This document shows, in pieces, positions 17,894 through 26,351 of a DNA stretch of 64,000 bases. The number at the start of each line of letters is the position of its first letter. The stretch's first letter is position 1. The notes beneath the pieces are model-generated. The model worked only from the letters and a program-made list of their open reading frames with translations, had not been told where the DNA came from and did no database searches. Source of the stretch: Microbacterium binotii (GTDB taxonomy: Bacteria; Actinomycetota; Actinomycetes; Actinomycetales; Microbacteriaceae); NCBI RefSeq assembly GCF_021398715.1, contig NZ_CP090347.1, positions 1,550,001 through 1,614,000 on the forward strand, in the 5' to 3' direction. A program made the position numbers and the translations under genes.

Positions 17894-18439
17894 ATGCGCA
17901 TCCACATCGCCACGGATCACGCCGGCCTCGAGTTCTCGACGCGCCTGCAGCACCATCTCGCCGAAGCCGGTCACGACGTCGTCGACCACGGGCCCCTGGA
18001 ATACGACCCGGTCGACGACTATCCGGCGTTCTGCATCCGTGCCGCTCAGGCGGTCGTTCGCGATCAGGCGGCCGGCATCGACACGCTGGGCATCGTGTTC
18101 GGCGGCTCCGGCAACGGCGAGCAGATCGCGGCGAACAAGGTCGCGGGAATCCGGGCGGCGCTGGTGTGGAACATCGCGACGGCCGAGCTCGCGCGCGAGC
18201 ACAACGACGCGAACGTCATCGCGATCGGCGCGCGTCAGCACACGTTCGAGGAGGCGACGACCTTCATCGACCGCTTCATCGCCACGCCGTTCTCGAACGA
18301 GGAGCGCCACGTGCGCCGCATCGCGCAGATCGCGGATTTCGAGCGTGACGGGTCCCTTCTTCCCGACCCGCGTGCGGGTGTCGCGCGCCCCGATGTGCTC
18401 GACGACGCGTCCAGCAGCTTCGACCCGGAAGCGGGCTGA
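17894..18439 (+). CDS. rpiB: ribose-5-phosphate isomerase B
   Basis: 181 residues. It starts MRIHIATDHAG, the family N-terminus, and carries VFGGSGNGEQIAANKV, where actinobacterial enzymes use Glu as the catalytic base in place of the Cys of the E. coli enzyme. It interconverts ribose-5-P and ribulose-5-P in the pentose phosphate pathway. The C-terminal tail of about 25 residues is low complexity. Its stop overlaps the glycosylase start (TGATG), so the two are translationally coupled. Confidence 0.95.
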   Translation: MRIHIATDHAGLEFSTRLQHHLAEAGHDVVDHGPLEYDPVDDYPAFCIRAAQAVVRDQAAGIDTLGIVFGGSGNGEQIAANKVAGIRAALVWNIATAELAREHNDANVIAIGARQHTFEEATTFIDRFIATPFSNEERHVRRIAQIADFERDGSLLPDPRAGVARPDVLDDASSSFDPEAG

Positions 18440-19434
18440 TGCCCGAAGGCCATTCCGTCCATCGGATCGCCCGGCAGTTCGATCGCAACATCGTCGGACA
18501 CCGGGTCCTCGCGTCGAGCCCGCAGGGTCGCTTCGCGGAAGGGGCGGCGCTGCTGGACAGTCGCGAGGCGCTGTCGGTGCGAGCCGTCGGCAAGCAGATG
18601 TTCCTCGAGTTCGAGGGGGATCTGTGGCTGCGGGTGCATCTCGGGATGTACGGTGCCTGGGACTTCTCGGGTGAGATCCTCGTCGACCCGACGATCGCCT
18701 CCGCCAACGGTCGGATGGGACAGACCAACCAGCGGGGGACCGATGCGGAGCGCATCGTGGATGCCGCCGGCGAGAACTCGCTGAGCTCGATCGGTGCGCC
18801 TCGAAAGGCGCGCGGACACGTGCGCATGTCGGAGCAGACGTCGGGACTCGACGACACCGACGCGACGTGGCCGCCCCCGATCGTCGGTCAGGTGCGGCTG
18901 CGGCTGCTGACCGAGGCCACGTGCGCCGACCTGCGCGGGCCCACCGCATGCGAGGTGCTGACGCCCGATCAGGTGCAGGCGGTCATCGCGAAGCTGGGTC
19001 CGGATCCCCTCGTCGACGACCTGGCCGAGGGGGAGGAGCGCTTCACCCGCGTCGTCCGGCGCAAGCCCACCCCGATCGGTCTCCTGCTGATGGACCAGAG
19101 TGTCGTCAGCGGGATCGGCAACGTCTACCGAGCCGAGCTCCTGTTCCGCGCCCGCCTCGATCCGCACACCCCCGGGCGCGACGTGCCCGAAGAGGTCGTC
19201 CGCGGCCTGTGGCGGGACTGGGTGAAGCTGCTGCGCATCGGGGTCGAGACCGGCCAGATGATGACGATGGACGACCTCACCCCCGACGCGTGGCGCCGGG
19301 CGATGGCCCATCGCGACGACCGGCACTGGGTCTACCACCGTGCGGGGCTTCCCTGTCGTATCAGCGGCACGTCGATCGTGCTGGAGGAGATGGGCGCACG
19401 GAAGCTGTACTGGTGCCCGGTGTGCCAGAAGTGA
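18439..19434 (+). CDS. Fpg/Nei-family DNA glycosylase/AP lyase (endonuclease VIII-like)
   Basis: 331 residues. The N-terminus MPEGHSVHRIARQF supplies the catalytic Pro and Glu; PEGHS is typical of Nei rather than Fpg (PELPE). The H2TH region is around DQSVVSGIGNVYRAELLFRA. The C-terminal zinc finger ends in CPVC, with upstream ligands in the YHRAGLPC segment. It excises oxidised bases and nicks the AP site. An insert at about 90-140 (AENSLSSIGAPRKARGHVRM) lengthens the protein relative to the family mean. Coupled to rpiB. Confidence 0.9.
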   Translation: MPEGHSVHRIARQFDRNIVGHRVLASSPQGRFAEGAALLDSREALSVRAVGKQMFLEFEGDLWLRVHLGMYGAWDFSGEILVDPTIASANGRMGQTNQRGTDAERIVDAAGENSLSSIGAPRKARGHVRMSEQTSGLDDTDATWPPPIVGQVRLRLLTEATCADLRGPTACEVLTPDQVQAVIAKLGPDPLVDDLAEGEERFTRVVRRKPTPIGLLLMDQSVVSGIGNVYRAELLFRARLDPHTPGRDVPEEVVRGLWRDWVKLLRIGVETGQMMTMDDLTPDAWRRAMAHRDDRHWVYHRAGLPCRISGTSIVLEEMGARKLYWCPVCQK

Positions 19435-19441
19435 GGATGCG

Positions 19442-20077
19442 GTGAGACAGAATCCGAGCTTCGCGATGACCGACGTCGCGGAGATCCGGCGGCTCATCGA
19501 GCACAATCCGTGGGCGACCTTCGTCAGCGCGGGGCCCGACGGTCTCGTCGCGTCGCACTACGCGGTGCTGCTCGATGACACGAGGGACGACCTGAGCATC
19601 GTGGCGCATGTCGGCAAGCCCGACGACGCCATCCACGCTCTGGGGGAGCGCGAGCTCCTCGTCGTGGTGCAGGGCCCGCACGGCTACGTGTCGCCCGGCT
19701 GGTACGGCGACGTGCCGGCGGTGCCCACGTGGAACTTCGTGGCCGCGCATCTGAGCGGCGTTCCCGAGTTGCTCGGCACCGAGGAGAACTTACGGGTGCT
19801 CGACCGTCTCGTCGACCGCTTCGAGTCGCCGATGCCGACCCCGCGCCGGATGTGGGATCGTCCGAACGACGCCGAGTTCGTGCGCCGTCTCGAGCGCGGC
19901 ACGGTCGGTTTCCGGCTCACCCCGAGCGCGGTCGTCGCCAAGCGGAAGCTGAGCCAGAACCGGCCGGCGGAGGTGGTCGATCACATCGTCGACATGCTGC
20001 GCGCCGACGGGCCTCACATGAACCCGGCGCTGGCCGACGAGATGGCCCGCGCCCGGCGCGCGCGGCGCGAGGCATGA
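19442..20077 (+). CDS. FMN-binding PaiB-like protein
   Basis: 211 residues. A split-barrel flavin-binding fold of the PaiB type: LIEHNPWATFVSAGPDGLVASHY, LLVVVQGPHGYVSPGWYG and VPTWNFVAAHLSG are family motifs, as is the C-terminal KLSQNRP. PaiB proteins were described as transcriptional repressors in Bacillus, but most homologues are simply FMN-binding proteins, so the role is uncertain. GTG 19442 follows the glycosylase stop by 7 nt. Its end overlaps the amidohydrolase start (ATGA). Confidence 0.85.
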   Translation: MRQNPSFAMTDVAEIRRLIEHNPWATFVSAGPDGLVASHYAVLLDDTRDDLSIVAHVGKPDDAIHALGERELLVVVQGPHGYVSPGWYGDVPAVPTWNFVAAHLSGVPELLGTEENLRVLDRLVDRFESPMPTPRRMWDRPNDAEFVRRLERGTVGFRLTPSAVVAKRKLSQNRPAEVVDHIVDMLRADGPHMNPALADEMARARRARREA

Positions 20078-21567
20078 CCCGGCCACGCATCGATGCGGTC
20101 GCGGACGTGCGGATCGCGGGACCGGGTGCCGAGCTCCTGCCGGGCGCGGAGGTGTACGACATCGTCCTGCGTGACGGGCGCATCGCCGACATCGCGCCGG
20201 CCGGGGCGCTCCGTCTGGGAGGCGCCGTGCATCGCGCGGACGGCGCCTTCGTCATCCCGGGTCTCTGGGATCATCACGTGCACGTGACGCAGTGGGCCTT
20301 GGCCGCATTGCGCGAGCCGCTCGGCGACGCGGTCTCGGCGACGGATGCGGCGACCCGGATGGGACGGGTGGCCCCGGGCGTGGACGGTCGGCGCGTGGGC
20401 ACCGGATTCCGTGACGCGTTCTGGCTCGACGCACCCTCGCTCGAGGTCCTCGACGCGGCGACGGGAGACATCCCGACCTACCTCATCAACGCCGATGTGC
20501 ACAGCGTTTGGCTCAATTCCGCAGCACTCGCCCGCGAAGGCGTCGCGGCCGACGACGGGGTCCTGCGCGAGGGTCCGGCTTTCGAGATGTCGCGGCGTCT
20601 CAATGAGCTCCCCGACGAGATCTCGGATGCTGCGGTGGCGACCATGGCCGCCGCCGCAGCGGCGCGCGGCGTCGTGGGTGTCGTGGACCTCGACATGGTG
20701 TGGAACGAGTCCTCATGGCAGCGACGACGTTCGGCAGGGTTCGACCAGCTGCGCGTGGAGTTCGGCGTCTACCCCGACCTCCTCGATCGCGCCATCGCTG
20801 CGGGTCTGCGCAGCGGCGACGCGCTGCGCGGCGACGATGACGGTCTCATCACGGTCGGTCCGCTCAAGGCGATCACGGACGGGTCACTCGGCACCCGCAC
20901 GGCGGCCTGCTCGGTCGCATACGCCGACGGGCCGCATCCGCACGGGCTGCTCACCATTGCACCGGACGATCTGCGGGAGGTCATGACGCGGGCCACGGCG
21001 GCGGGCTTCGACTGCGCGATCCACGCGATCGGCGACGACGCACTGCGTCATGCTCTCGACGCGTACGCGGCGACCGGTGCGCACGGCACCATCGAGCATG
21101 CGCAGCTCGTGGCTGCCGCCGACATGCCGCGCATGGCTCGACTCGGCGTGACGGCCAGCGTGCAGCCGGAGCACGCCCTCGACGACCGCGATCTGACCGA
21201 CAGCATCTGGGCGACCCAGACGGCGCGTGCGTATCCGTTGCGCTCACTGTGGGCCGCGGGAGTCGATCTCCGCTTCGGATCGGACGCCCCGGTCTCGCCG
21301 CTCGACCCGTGGCGTCAGATCGCTGCTGCCGCCTCCCGCACGCGTGGCGGGCGCGAGCCGTGGGCGCCCGAGGAGACCGTCTCCGTCGACGTCGCCCTCG
21401 CCGCATCCACTCATCGCGGCTCCGCGGATCCCGACATGATCGCCGTCGGTCAGCGCGCGGATCTCGCGCTGCTCGCCGCGGACCCGCGGATGGGGGAGCC
21501 GACGGCCCTGCGGGACATGGAGGTCGTGGGCACGATCGTCGACGCCCGCGTGACCCACGTGGTCTGA
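20074..21567 (+). CDS. amidohydrolase, YtcJ-like (amidohydrolase family 3)
   Basis: 497 residues. Metal-dependent hydrolase TIM barrel: the HxH motif is in GLWDHHVHVTQW, further ligands in AIHAIGDDAL and GTIEHAQLV, and the catalytic Asp in LRFGSDAPVSPLDPW. The flanking beta domain is formed by the N- and C-termini (YDIVLRDGRIADIAP; RADLALLAADP). The YtcJ family hydrolyses N-acyl or exocyclic amino compounds; the true substrate is unknown. The ATG overlaps the PaiB-like gene stop. Confidence 0.87.
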   Translation: MTRPRIDAVADVRIAGPGAELLPGAEVYDIVLRDGRIADIAPAGALRLGGAVHRADGAFVIPGLWDHHVHVTQWALAALREPLGDAVSATDAATRMGRVAPGVDGRRVGTGFRDAFWLDAPSLEVLDAATGDIPTYLINADVHSVWLNSAALAREGVAADDGVLREGPAFEMSRRLNELPDEISDAAVATMAAAAAARGVVGVVDLDMVWNESSWQRRRSAGFDQLRVEFGVYPDLLDRAIAAGLRSGDALRGDDDGLITVGPLKAITDGSLGTRTAACSVAYADGPHPHGLLTIAPDDLREVMTRATAAGFDCAIHAIGDDALRHALDAYAATGAHGTIEHAQLVAAADMPRMARLGVTASVQPEHALDDRDLTDSIWATQTARAYPLRSLWAAGVDLRFGSDAPVSPLDPWRQIAAAASRTRGGREPWAPEETVSVDVALAASTHRGSADPDMIAVGQRADLALLAADPRMGEPTALRDMEVVGTIVDARVTHVV

Positions 21568-21574
21568 GCGCGAT

Positions 21575-21580
21575 TACGCT
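21575..21580 (+). promoter_or_regulatory. -10 box TACGCT
   Basis: Ends 6 nt before ATG 21587, the 72-aa membrane protein. Confidence 0.6.
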
Positions 21581-21586
21581 CGGGAC

Positions 21587-21805
21587 ATGCTCGTCCTGCT
21601 CGCCGTCCTCCTGCTCGTCAACGCGGTCTACAACGTCGTGGTCTGGCCGCGCTTCTACGGCCGCGTGGCGAAGGATGCGCGGGCGCGCGACGCCGCGGGA
21701 CGCCCGACGCGGTTCCTCATCGTCCATGCGGTGCTGATCGGCACCGCCCTCGTCCTGGCCGTCGTGTCGGCGGGCGCCGCGGTGTGGGCGCTCGTGGCGG
21801 GCTGA
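21587..21805 (+). CDS. small membrane protein, 72 aa (SCO4848-like)
   Basis: Two TM helices at about 2-21 and 46-69 flank a short charged cytoplasmic loop ([22 protein letters not shown]). The pattern NxVVWPRF then [13 protein letters not shown] resembles the SCO4848 family of small actinobacterial membrane proteins; this is from memory. The function is unknown. It has its own apparent leaderless promoter and is followed 17 nt later by trhO. Confidence 0.7.
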   Translation: MLVLLAVLLLVNAVYNVVVWPRFYGRVAKDARARDAAGRPTRFLIVHAVLIGTALVLAVVSAGAAVWALVAG

Positions 21806-21810
21806 GCGCC

Positions 21811-21816
21811 TACGCT
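21811..21816 (+). promoter_or_regulatory. -10 box TACGCT of trhO
   Basis: Ends 6 nt before GTG 21823; it fixes the trhO start 13 codons inside the longest frame. Confidence 0.6.
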
Positions 21817-21822
21817 GTCTCG

Positions 21823-22728
21823 GTGGCCATCTCGAAGATCCTGCTGTACTACCGGTTCACCCCGATCGTCGATCCCGAGGCCGTGCGTCTGTGGCAGCGC
21901 GATCTTTGTGAGCTGCTCGGGCTGCGCGGCCGCATCCTCATCTCGCGGCACGGCATCAACGGCACGGTCGGCGGAGAGCTCGGCGCGGTCAAGACCTACG
22001 CGCGCAAGACGCGACAGTACGAGCCCTTCCGCGGACTCGACCTGAAGTGGTCGGAGGGCACCGGGCTGGACCACGAGGGGCGGAGCCTCGACTTCCCGAA
22101 GCTCTCGGTGAAGGTGCGCGACGAGATCGTCACCTTCGGCGCTCCCGACGAACTGCGCGTCGACACGGACGGCGTGGTCGGCACCGGTACGCACCTGACA
22201 CCCGGCGCCGTGCACAGGCTCGTCGAGGAACGCGGCGAGGATGTCGTCTTCTTCGACGGCCGCAACGGGTTCGAGGCCGAGATCGGACGTTTCCGCGGCG
22301 CCGTGGTGCCCGACGTCTCCACGACGCGGGAGTTCATCGCGGAACTCGACTCCGGACGATACGACCACCTGAAGGAGAAGCCGATCGTCACGTACTGCAC
22401 CGGCGGCATCCGGTGCGAGGTGCTCTCGAGCCTGATGACGGCGCGCGGCTTCCAGGAGGTCTACCAGCTCGACGGCGGCATCGTCCGGTACGGCGAGACC
22501 TTCGGCAACACCGGGCTCTGGGAAGGGTCGCTCTACGTCTTCGACGGAAGGCAGGCGATGACCTTCGGCGCCGACGCCGAGCACATCGGCCGTTGCACGG
22601 GATGCGGCGCACCCACCTCCCGGATGATCGACTGCGCGGTCGTCGGATGCCCCGATCGCGTGGTGCGCTGCGAAGCGTGCGAGGGCAGCACGGCGTGCAG
22701 CCATCATCCGGAGCTCGTGGCGGGCTGA
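21823..22728 (+). CDS. trhO: tRNA U34 hydroxylase TrhO (rhodanese-domain protein, YceA family)
   Basis: 301 residues. An N-terminal acylphosphatase-like domain (about 1-95, [12 protein letters not shown]) precedes a rhodanese domain with the active-site loop [15 protein letters not shown]-terminal Cys-rich region follows ([29 protein letters not shown]), likely zinc-binding. TrhO makes 5-hydroxyuridine at the wobble position of tRNAs in an oxygen-dependent way. Confidence 0.9.
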   Translation: MAISKILLYYRFTPIVDPEAVRLWQRDLCELLGLRGRILISRHGINGTVGGELGAVKTYARKTRQYEPFRGLDLKWSEGTGLDHEGRSLDFPKLSVKVRDEIVTFGAPDELRVDTDGVVGTGTHLTPGAVHRLVEERGEDVVFFDGRNGFEAEIGRFRGAVVPDVSTTREFIAELDSGRYDHLKEKPIVTYCTGGIRCEVLSSLMTARGFQEVYQLDGGIVRYGETFGNTGLWEGSLYVFDGRQAMTFGADAEHIGRCTGCGAPTSRMIDCAVVGCPDRVVRCEACEGSTACSHHPELVAG

Positions 22729-22753
22729 ACAGAACGCCTGAGAAGATGGAGGG

Positions 22754-23311
22754 ATGTCCTCCACTGACGCCACGCCCTCCCGTTACACCGTTGCGACAGA
22801 CGGGGCCTGCAAGGGCAACCCGGGGCCGGCGGGCTGGGCGTGGGTGGGTGAGGACGGCCAGTGGGCCGCGGGCTCGCTTCCGAGCGGCACGAACAACATC
22901 GGCGAGCTGCTGGGCCTGCTCTACGCGATCCGGGATCACTTCGAGGTGCCCGAGCTCATCGTGCAGGCGGATTCGATGTACGCGATCGACACCTACACGA
23001 AGTGGATGGACGGTCATGCGCGTCGCGGTTGGGTGACCTCGGCGAAGAAGCCCACGGCCAACCGCGACATCCTCGAACAACTCATCGAGGTGCGCGACGC
23101 GCGGCGCGCGGCCGGACTCCCCGACGTCGTCCTCGAACACGTCCGTGGACACCGAGGACATCGCCTCAACAGCTGGGCGGACGAGCGCGCCGTCCGCGCG
23201 TCTCACCACGCTGCGAAGGGCGAGGAGCTCGTGTGGACGTCGCTGCGTGGGCTGGAGCCGCTGGACGTCAGTGTGGACCCGCCACGCAGCGCGGGCGACC
23301 GCGCCCGCTGA
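22754..23311 (+). CDS. rnhA: ribonuclease HI
   Basis: 185 residues. The four catalytic acidic residues are visible: Asp in ATDGACKGNPGP, Glu in NNIGELLGL, Asp in VQADSMYAI and Asp in NSWADERA. WVTSAKKPTANRDILEQL is the handle region. It cleaves the RNA strand of RNA-DNA hybrids. The tail after about residue 155 is extra but short, with no second domain. GGAGGG precedes the ATG closely, and the degenerate -10 GAAGAT lies 6 nt before ATG 22754. Confidence 0.92.
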   Translation: MSSTDATPSRYTVATDGACKGNPGPAGWAWVGEDGQWAAGSLPSGTNNIGELLGLLYAIRDHFEVPELIVQADSMYAIDTYTKWMDGHARRGWVTSAKKPTANRDILEQLIEVRDARRAAGLPDVVLEHVRGHRGHRLNSWADERAVRASHHAAKGEELVWTSLRGLEPLDVSVDPPRSAGDRAR

Positions 23312-23355
23312 GCACCCCTCTCGCAGATCCGGCCGACCCGCGCCAGGATGGGACG

Positions 23356-23961
23356 GTGCACACCGTCGACAACCCGCTGATCGTCGTGGACGCCGTGGCA
23401 TGGCGCGCGTGGCTCGACGAGCACGAGTACGACGACGAGGGAGTGTGGCTCGTGCTCGCCAAGAAGGGCACGACAGAGCCGACGACCCTCGGCTACGACG
23501 GTGCTCTCGACGAGGCGCTGTGCAGCGGGTGGATCGACGGTCAGAAGCGCGGGCGCGATGACGCCACGTTCCTGCAGCGTTACACCCCTCGGCGTCGCGC
23601 ATCGCTCTGGTCGCAGCGCAACATCACTCTGGTGGCCGCCTTGATCGAGTCCGGACGGATGCGGCCGCGCGGGCAGGCGGAGATCGACCGCGCCAAACAC
23701 GACGGGCGATGGGAACGCGCGTACGCGGGCTCGGCCACGATCGAGGTGCCCGATGACCTCCTGGCCGCTCTCGCCGCCCAGCCCGCGGCGGCGGAGCTGT
23801 TCGCGCGCCTGGACGCGACGAACCGCTACGCGATCCTGCACCGGGTGGTGACGGCGACGCCGTCGGCGCGGGCGGGGCGGGTCGCGCGGCTCGTGGGGAT
23901 GCTCGCCGAGGGGAAGACGCCGCATCCGCTCGGGGAGCCGCGTGGCTCCCGGCTCACGTAG
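23356..23961 (+). CDS. YdeI/OmpD-associated family protein
   Basis: 201 residues. Family motifs: WLDEHEYDDEGVWLVLAKKG near the N-terminus, DEALCSGWIDGQKRGRDD, FLQRYTPRRRASLWSQRN and, further on, FARLDATNRYAILHRV. YdeI-like proteins are small cytosolic proteins of poorly defined function, linked in some bacteria to envelope stress or antimicrobial tolerance. The GTG start is supported by CAGGAT, a degenerate -10, ending 6 nt upstream. Its TAG stop forms part of the next promoter. Confidence 0.8.
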   Translation: MHTVDNPLIVVDAVAWRAWLDEHEYDDEGVWLVLAKKGTTEPTTLGYDGALDEALCSGWIDGQKRGRDDATFLQRYTPRRRASLWSQRNITLVAALIESGRMRPRGQAEIDRAKHDGRWERAYAGSATIEVPDDLLAALAAQPAAAELFARLDATNRYAILHRVVTATPSARAGRVARLVGMLAEGKTPHPLGEPRGSRLT

Positions 23962-23964
23962 GCT
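23959..23964 (+). promoter_or_regulatory. -10 box TAGGCT of the alcohol dehydrogenase, overlapping a stop codon
   Basis: The first three bases are the TAG stop of the YdeI-like gene; the hexamer ends 6 nt before ATG 23971. Confidence 0.6.
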
Positions 23965-23970
23965 CGGATC

Positions 23971-25020
23971 ATGCTCGCAACCGTCATCCACGCCGCCCGT
24001 GACATCCGCGTCGAAGAGGTCCCGCGACCGCAGCTGTCCACGGGGCGCGATGCGATCGTCCGCGTCGTCGCCGCATGCGTGTGCGGTTCGGATCTGTGGC
24101 CCTACCGAGGCGTGACGCCCACGGAGCGTCCCCACCGCATCGGTCATGAGTTCGTCGGTGTCGTCGAGGAGGTCGGTGACGCCGTCGAGAACGTCCGCGC
24201 CGGCGACTTCGTCATCGCGCCCTTCTACGTGTGCGACGGTACCTGCGTCAACTGCCGCAACGGCGTCAGTACCTCCTGCCTCAACGGCGGATGGTGGGGC
24301 AGCGATGTGCGCGAGGACGGCTTCGCCGATGGCGGTCAGGGCGAGTTCGTGCGCGTGCCCCTCGCCGACGGCACCCTCGCCGTGGTTCCGGGTCCGGTGG
24401 AGCCCGACGAGATCCCGGGGCTGTTGACGCTGAGCGATGTCATGGGCACGGGCCACCACGCCGCGGTGTCGGCAGGAGTCGGCGCCGGCGACAGCGTGGC
24501 CGTCGTCGGCGACGGAGCCGTCGGCCTGTGTGCGGTCATCGCCGCGAAGCGACTGGGCGCCACGACGATCATCGCGATGTCGCGCCACCCCGAACGGCAG
24601 GCGCTGGCCCGCGAGTTCGGCGCGACGCACATCGTGGCCGAGCGCGGCGAGGAGGGCATCGAGAAGGTGCGCGAACTGACCGGCGGCATCGGCGCCGATC
24701 GCGTCCTCGAGTGCGTCGGCACGAAGGAGTCGATGGACCAGGCCCTGCGCTCGACACGCCCGGGCGGGATGGTCGGCTACGTGGGTGTCCCGAACGGCGG
24801 ACCCGAGCTGCCCGTACGCACCATGTTCGGGTCGAACGTGGGTGTCAACGGCGGTGTGGCACCGGTGCGCGGTTACATCGAGGAGCTACTGCCCGACGTC
24901 CGGTCGGGCGCGATCCGACCCGGCCTCGTGTTCGATCTCGAACTCCCGCTTCGTGAGGCGGCCGATGCCTATGCCGCCATGGACGAGCGCCGGGCGACGA
25001 AGGTGCTGCTGCGTCCGTGA
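23971..25020 (+). CDS. zinc-dependent medium-chain alcohol dehydrogenase
   Basis: 349 residues. GroES-like N-terminal domain with catalytic zinc ligands in ACVCGSD and GHEFVG, and the four structural-zinc cysteines in CDGTCVNCRNGVSTSC. The Rossmann domain has VAVVGDGAVGLCAVIAAKRLG; VIAMSRHPERQ after the second strand has Ser/Arg rather than Asp, suggesting NADP preference (inference). The substrate is unknown. Its stop overlaps a longer reading of the NYN gene, but the chosen NYN start leaves 65 nt. Confidence 0.9.
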   Translation: MLATVIHAARDIRVEEVPRPQLSTGRDAIVRVVAACVCGSDLWPYRGVTPTERPHRIGHEFVGVVEEVGDAVENVRAGDFVIAPFYVCDGTCVNCRNGVSTSCLNGGWWGSDVREDGFADGGQGEFVRVPLADGTLAVVPGPVEPDEIPGLLTLSDVMGTGHHAAVSAGVGAGDSVAVVGDGAVGLCAVIAAKRLGATTIIAMSRHPERQALAREFGATHIVAERGEEGIEKVRELTGGIGADRVLECVGTKESMDQALRSTRPGGMVGYVGVPNGGPELPVRTMFGSNVGVNGGVAPVRGYIEELLPDVRSGAIRPGLVFDLELPLREAADAYAAMDERRATKVLLRP

Positions 25021-25085
25021 GCCGACGCGTGGTGCGCCCGGTGGGCGGGGGAGTGAGCGAGTCGGTGGCGACAGGAGACGAGACG

Positions 25086-25646
25086 ATGGCTCAAGCAGAG
25101 GCGACGACCTGGCTTCTCATCGACGGCGAGAACATCGATGCCACCCTGGGCGGCTCGATCCTGGGTCGCCGCCCGCAGCCCGACGAGCGTCCGCGCTGGG
25201 ACCGCCTCCTGGCCTTCGTCGAGCGCACCTGGGGAGGGCACGCGCGCGGGCTCTTCTTCCTGAACGCGTCGACGAACCTGCCGATGACCTTCGTCCAGGC
25301 TCTGACGGCGCTCGGCTTCGAGCCGATCCCGCTGTCGGGCCCTGCGGACGCGAAGGTCGTCGACATCGCGATCCAGCGCACGCTGCGGGCGCTGCGTGGG
25401 CGCGACGACGACGTGGTGCTCGTCAGCCACGATGGCGACTTCGTGGAGGATCTCGCACCTCTCGCCGACGGAGGGCGGCGAGTGGGAGTGCTCGCATTCA
25501 ACGAGTTCCGCAACACCGGTTACGCGGCGATCGGCGGAATCACCTTCTTCGACATCGAGTACGACGCGCAGGCGTTCGACGCGCCCCTGCCCCGCATCCG
25601 CGTGATTCCGATCGACGAGTTCGACCCCACGCAGTTCCTGCGCTAG
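25086..25646 (+). CDS. NYN/PIN-like ribonuclease-domain protein
   Basis: 186 residues. NYN fold with its acidic metal-site residues: LLIDGENID at the N-terminus, DAKVVDIAIQRTL in the middle and VLVSHDGDFVEDLAPLADGGRRVGVLAF. NYN proteins are predicted RNases acting on RNA or in toxin-like roles. No antitoxin partner is adjacent; the upstream gene is an alcohol dehydrogenase and the downstream gene is convergent. ATG 25086 has AGGAGA 7 nt upstream, so earlier in-frame starts from 25017 are less likely. Confidence 0.82.
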   Translation: MAQAEATTWLLIDGENIDATLGGSILGRRPQPDERPRWDRLLAFVERTWGGHARGLFFLNASTNLPMTFVQALTALGFEPIPLSGPADAKVVDIAIQRTLRALRGRDDDVVLVSHDGDFVEDLAPLADGGRRVGVLAFNEFRNTGYAAIGGITFFDIEYDAQAFDAPLPRIRVIPIDEFDPTQFLR

Positions 25647-25662
25647 TGAAGATCGCGTCGGG

Positions 25663-26103
25663 TCAGAGCGACAGCTGGTAGTGGATGAACCCGCTGCGCG
25701 TCGCGACCTGGTCGTACAGTGCCCGCGCGCGGACGTTGGTCTCCGCCGTCAGCCAGTAGACCTTGGTGCAGCCCGCATCCTTCGCCCAGTTCCGAACGTG
25801 GCCGATGAGCGATCGGCCCGCGCCGGAGCCGCGTGCGTCAGGGGAGACGAAGAGGTCCTCGAGGTAGCAGTAATCGTCCCTGGACCAGGTCGCCTGATGC
25901 GTCAGCCAATGCACGAGTCCGACCGCGCGACCGTCCTGCCAGGCGATCGCGCCGTCGAGCCCGGATGAGGGATCGATGATGCGATCGAAGGCGTATTGGG
26001 TGACGTCGTCGGTGAGTTCGGTCTCGTAGAACGACAGGTATCCCTGCCAGAGCTCGAGCCAGGCGGCGAGGTCTTCGGTGCGGACGGCGCGGATCTCCAG
26101 CAT
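25663..26103 (-). CDS. GNAT-family N-acetyltransferase
   Basis: 146 residues. The acetyl-CoA loop is in LEDLFVSPDARGSGAGRSLIGHV and the C-terminal strand-helix in VYWLTAETNVRARALYDQV. The acceptor is unknown. Convergent with the NYN gene and divergent from the large GH43 gene. Confidence 0.87.
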   Translation of the reverse strand: MLEIRAVRTEDLAAWLELWQGYLSFYETELTDDVTQYAFDRIIDPSSGLDGAIAWQDGRAVGLVHWLTHQATWSRDDYCYLEDLFVSPDARGSGAGRSLIGHVRNWAKDAGCTKVYWLTAETNVRARALYDQVATRSGFIHYQLSL

Positions 26104-26109
26104 CCGACC

Positions 26110-26115
26110 AGCCTA
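26110..26115 (-). promoter_or_regulatory. -10 box TAGGCT of the GNAT gene
   Basis: Ends 6 nt before ATG 26103. Confidence 0.6.
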
Positions 26116-26168
26116 GAGCCGGCCCGGCGGAACGACGCGTTCATCGGACCGCGCGCGTCCGCCTGGCC

Positions 26169-26178
26169 GACATATGTC
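26169..26178. repeat. palindrome GACATATGTC upstream of the GH43 promoter
   Basis: A perfect 10-base palindrome 20 nt upstream of the GH43 -35 element, in a GC-rich region where such an AT-rich core is unusual. A possible second regulator site. Confidence 0.35.
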
Positions 26179-26188
26179 AGAGAGCATC

Positions 26189-26218
26189 TTGCCCGTCAAC
26201 GAATGTTCTCGCTAACAT
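26189..26218 (+). promoter_or_regulatory. promoter of the GH43 gene (TTGCCC - 18 bp - TAACAT)
   Basis: -35 TTGCCC at 26189-26194 and -10 TAACAT at 26213-26218, one of the few places in the window with a recognisable -35. A start near 26225 would leave a 5' leader of about 125 nt, rich in short CCGCGG stems, ahead of the GTG start. Confidence 0.5.
26203..26218. promoter_or_regulatory. LacI-family-type operator overlapping the GH43 -10 box
   Basis: ATGTT-CTCGCT-AACAT: 5-base perfect arms with a central CG. The right half, CGCTAACAT, matches the classical LacI-type half-site of sugar regulators; the left half departs from perfect symmetry at two bases. It covers the -10 box, so binding would repress. 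Confidence 0.5.
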
Positions 26219-26351
26219 GCAGGCGTCGCCCACCGGACAAACGTCGTTCGGTCCCGCGGCCCCCGCGGCGGGGCCTGGGTACGGCGGCTGATCACGGCGC
26301 CCGGACGGCGACGCGATGCGGCGCGATGATGCGCGGAAGGGGAGACATCCA

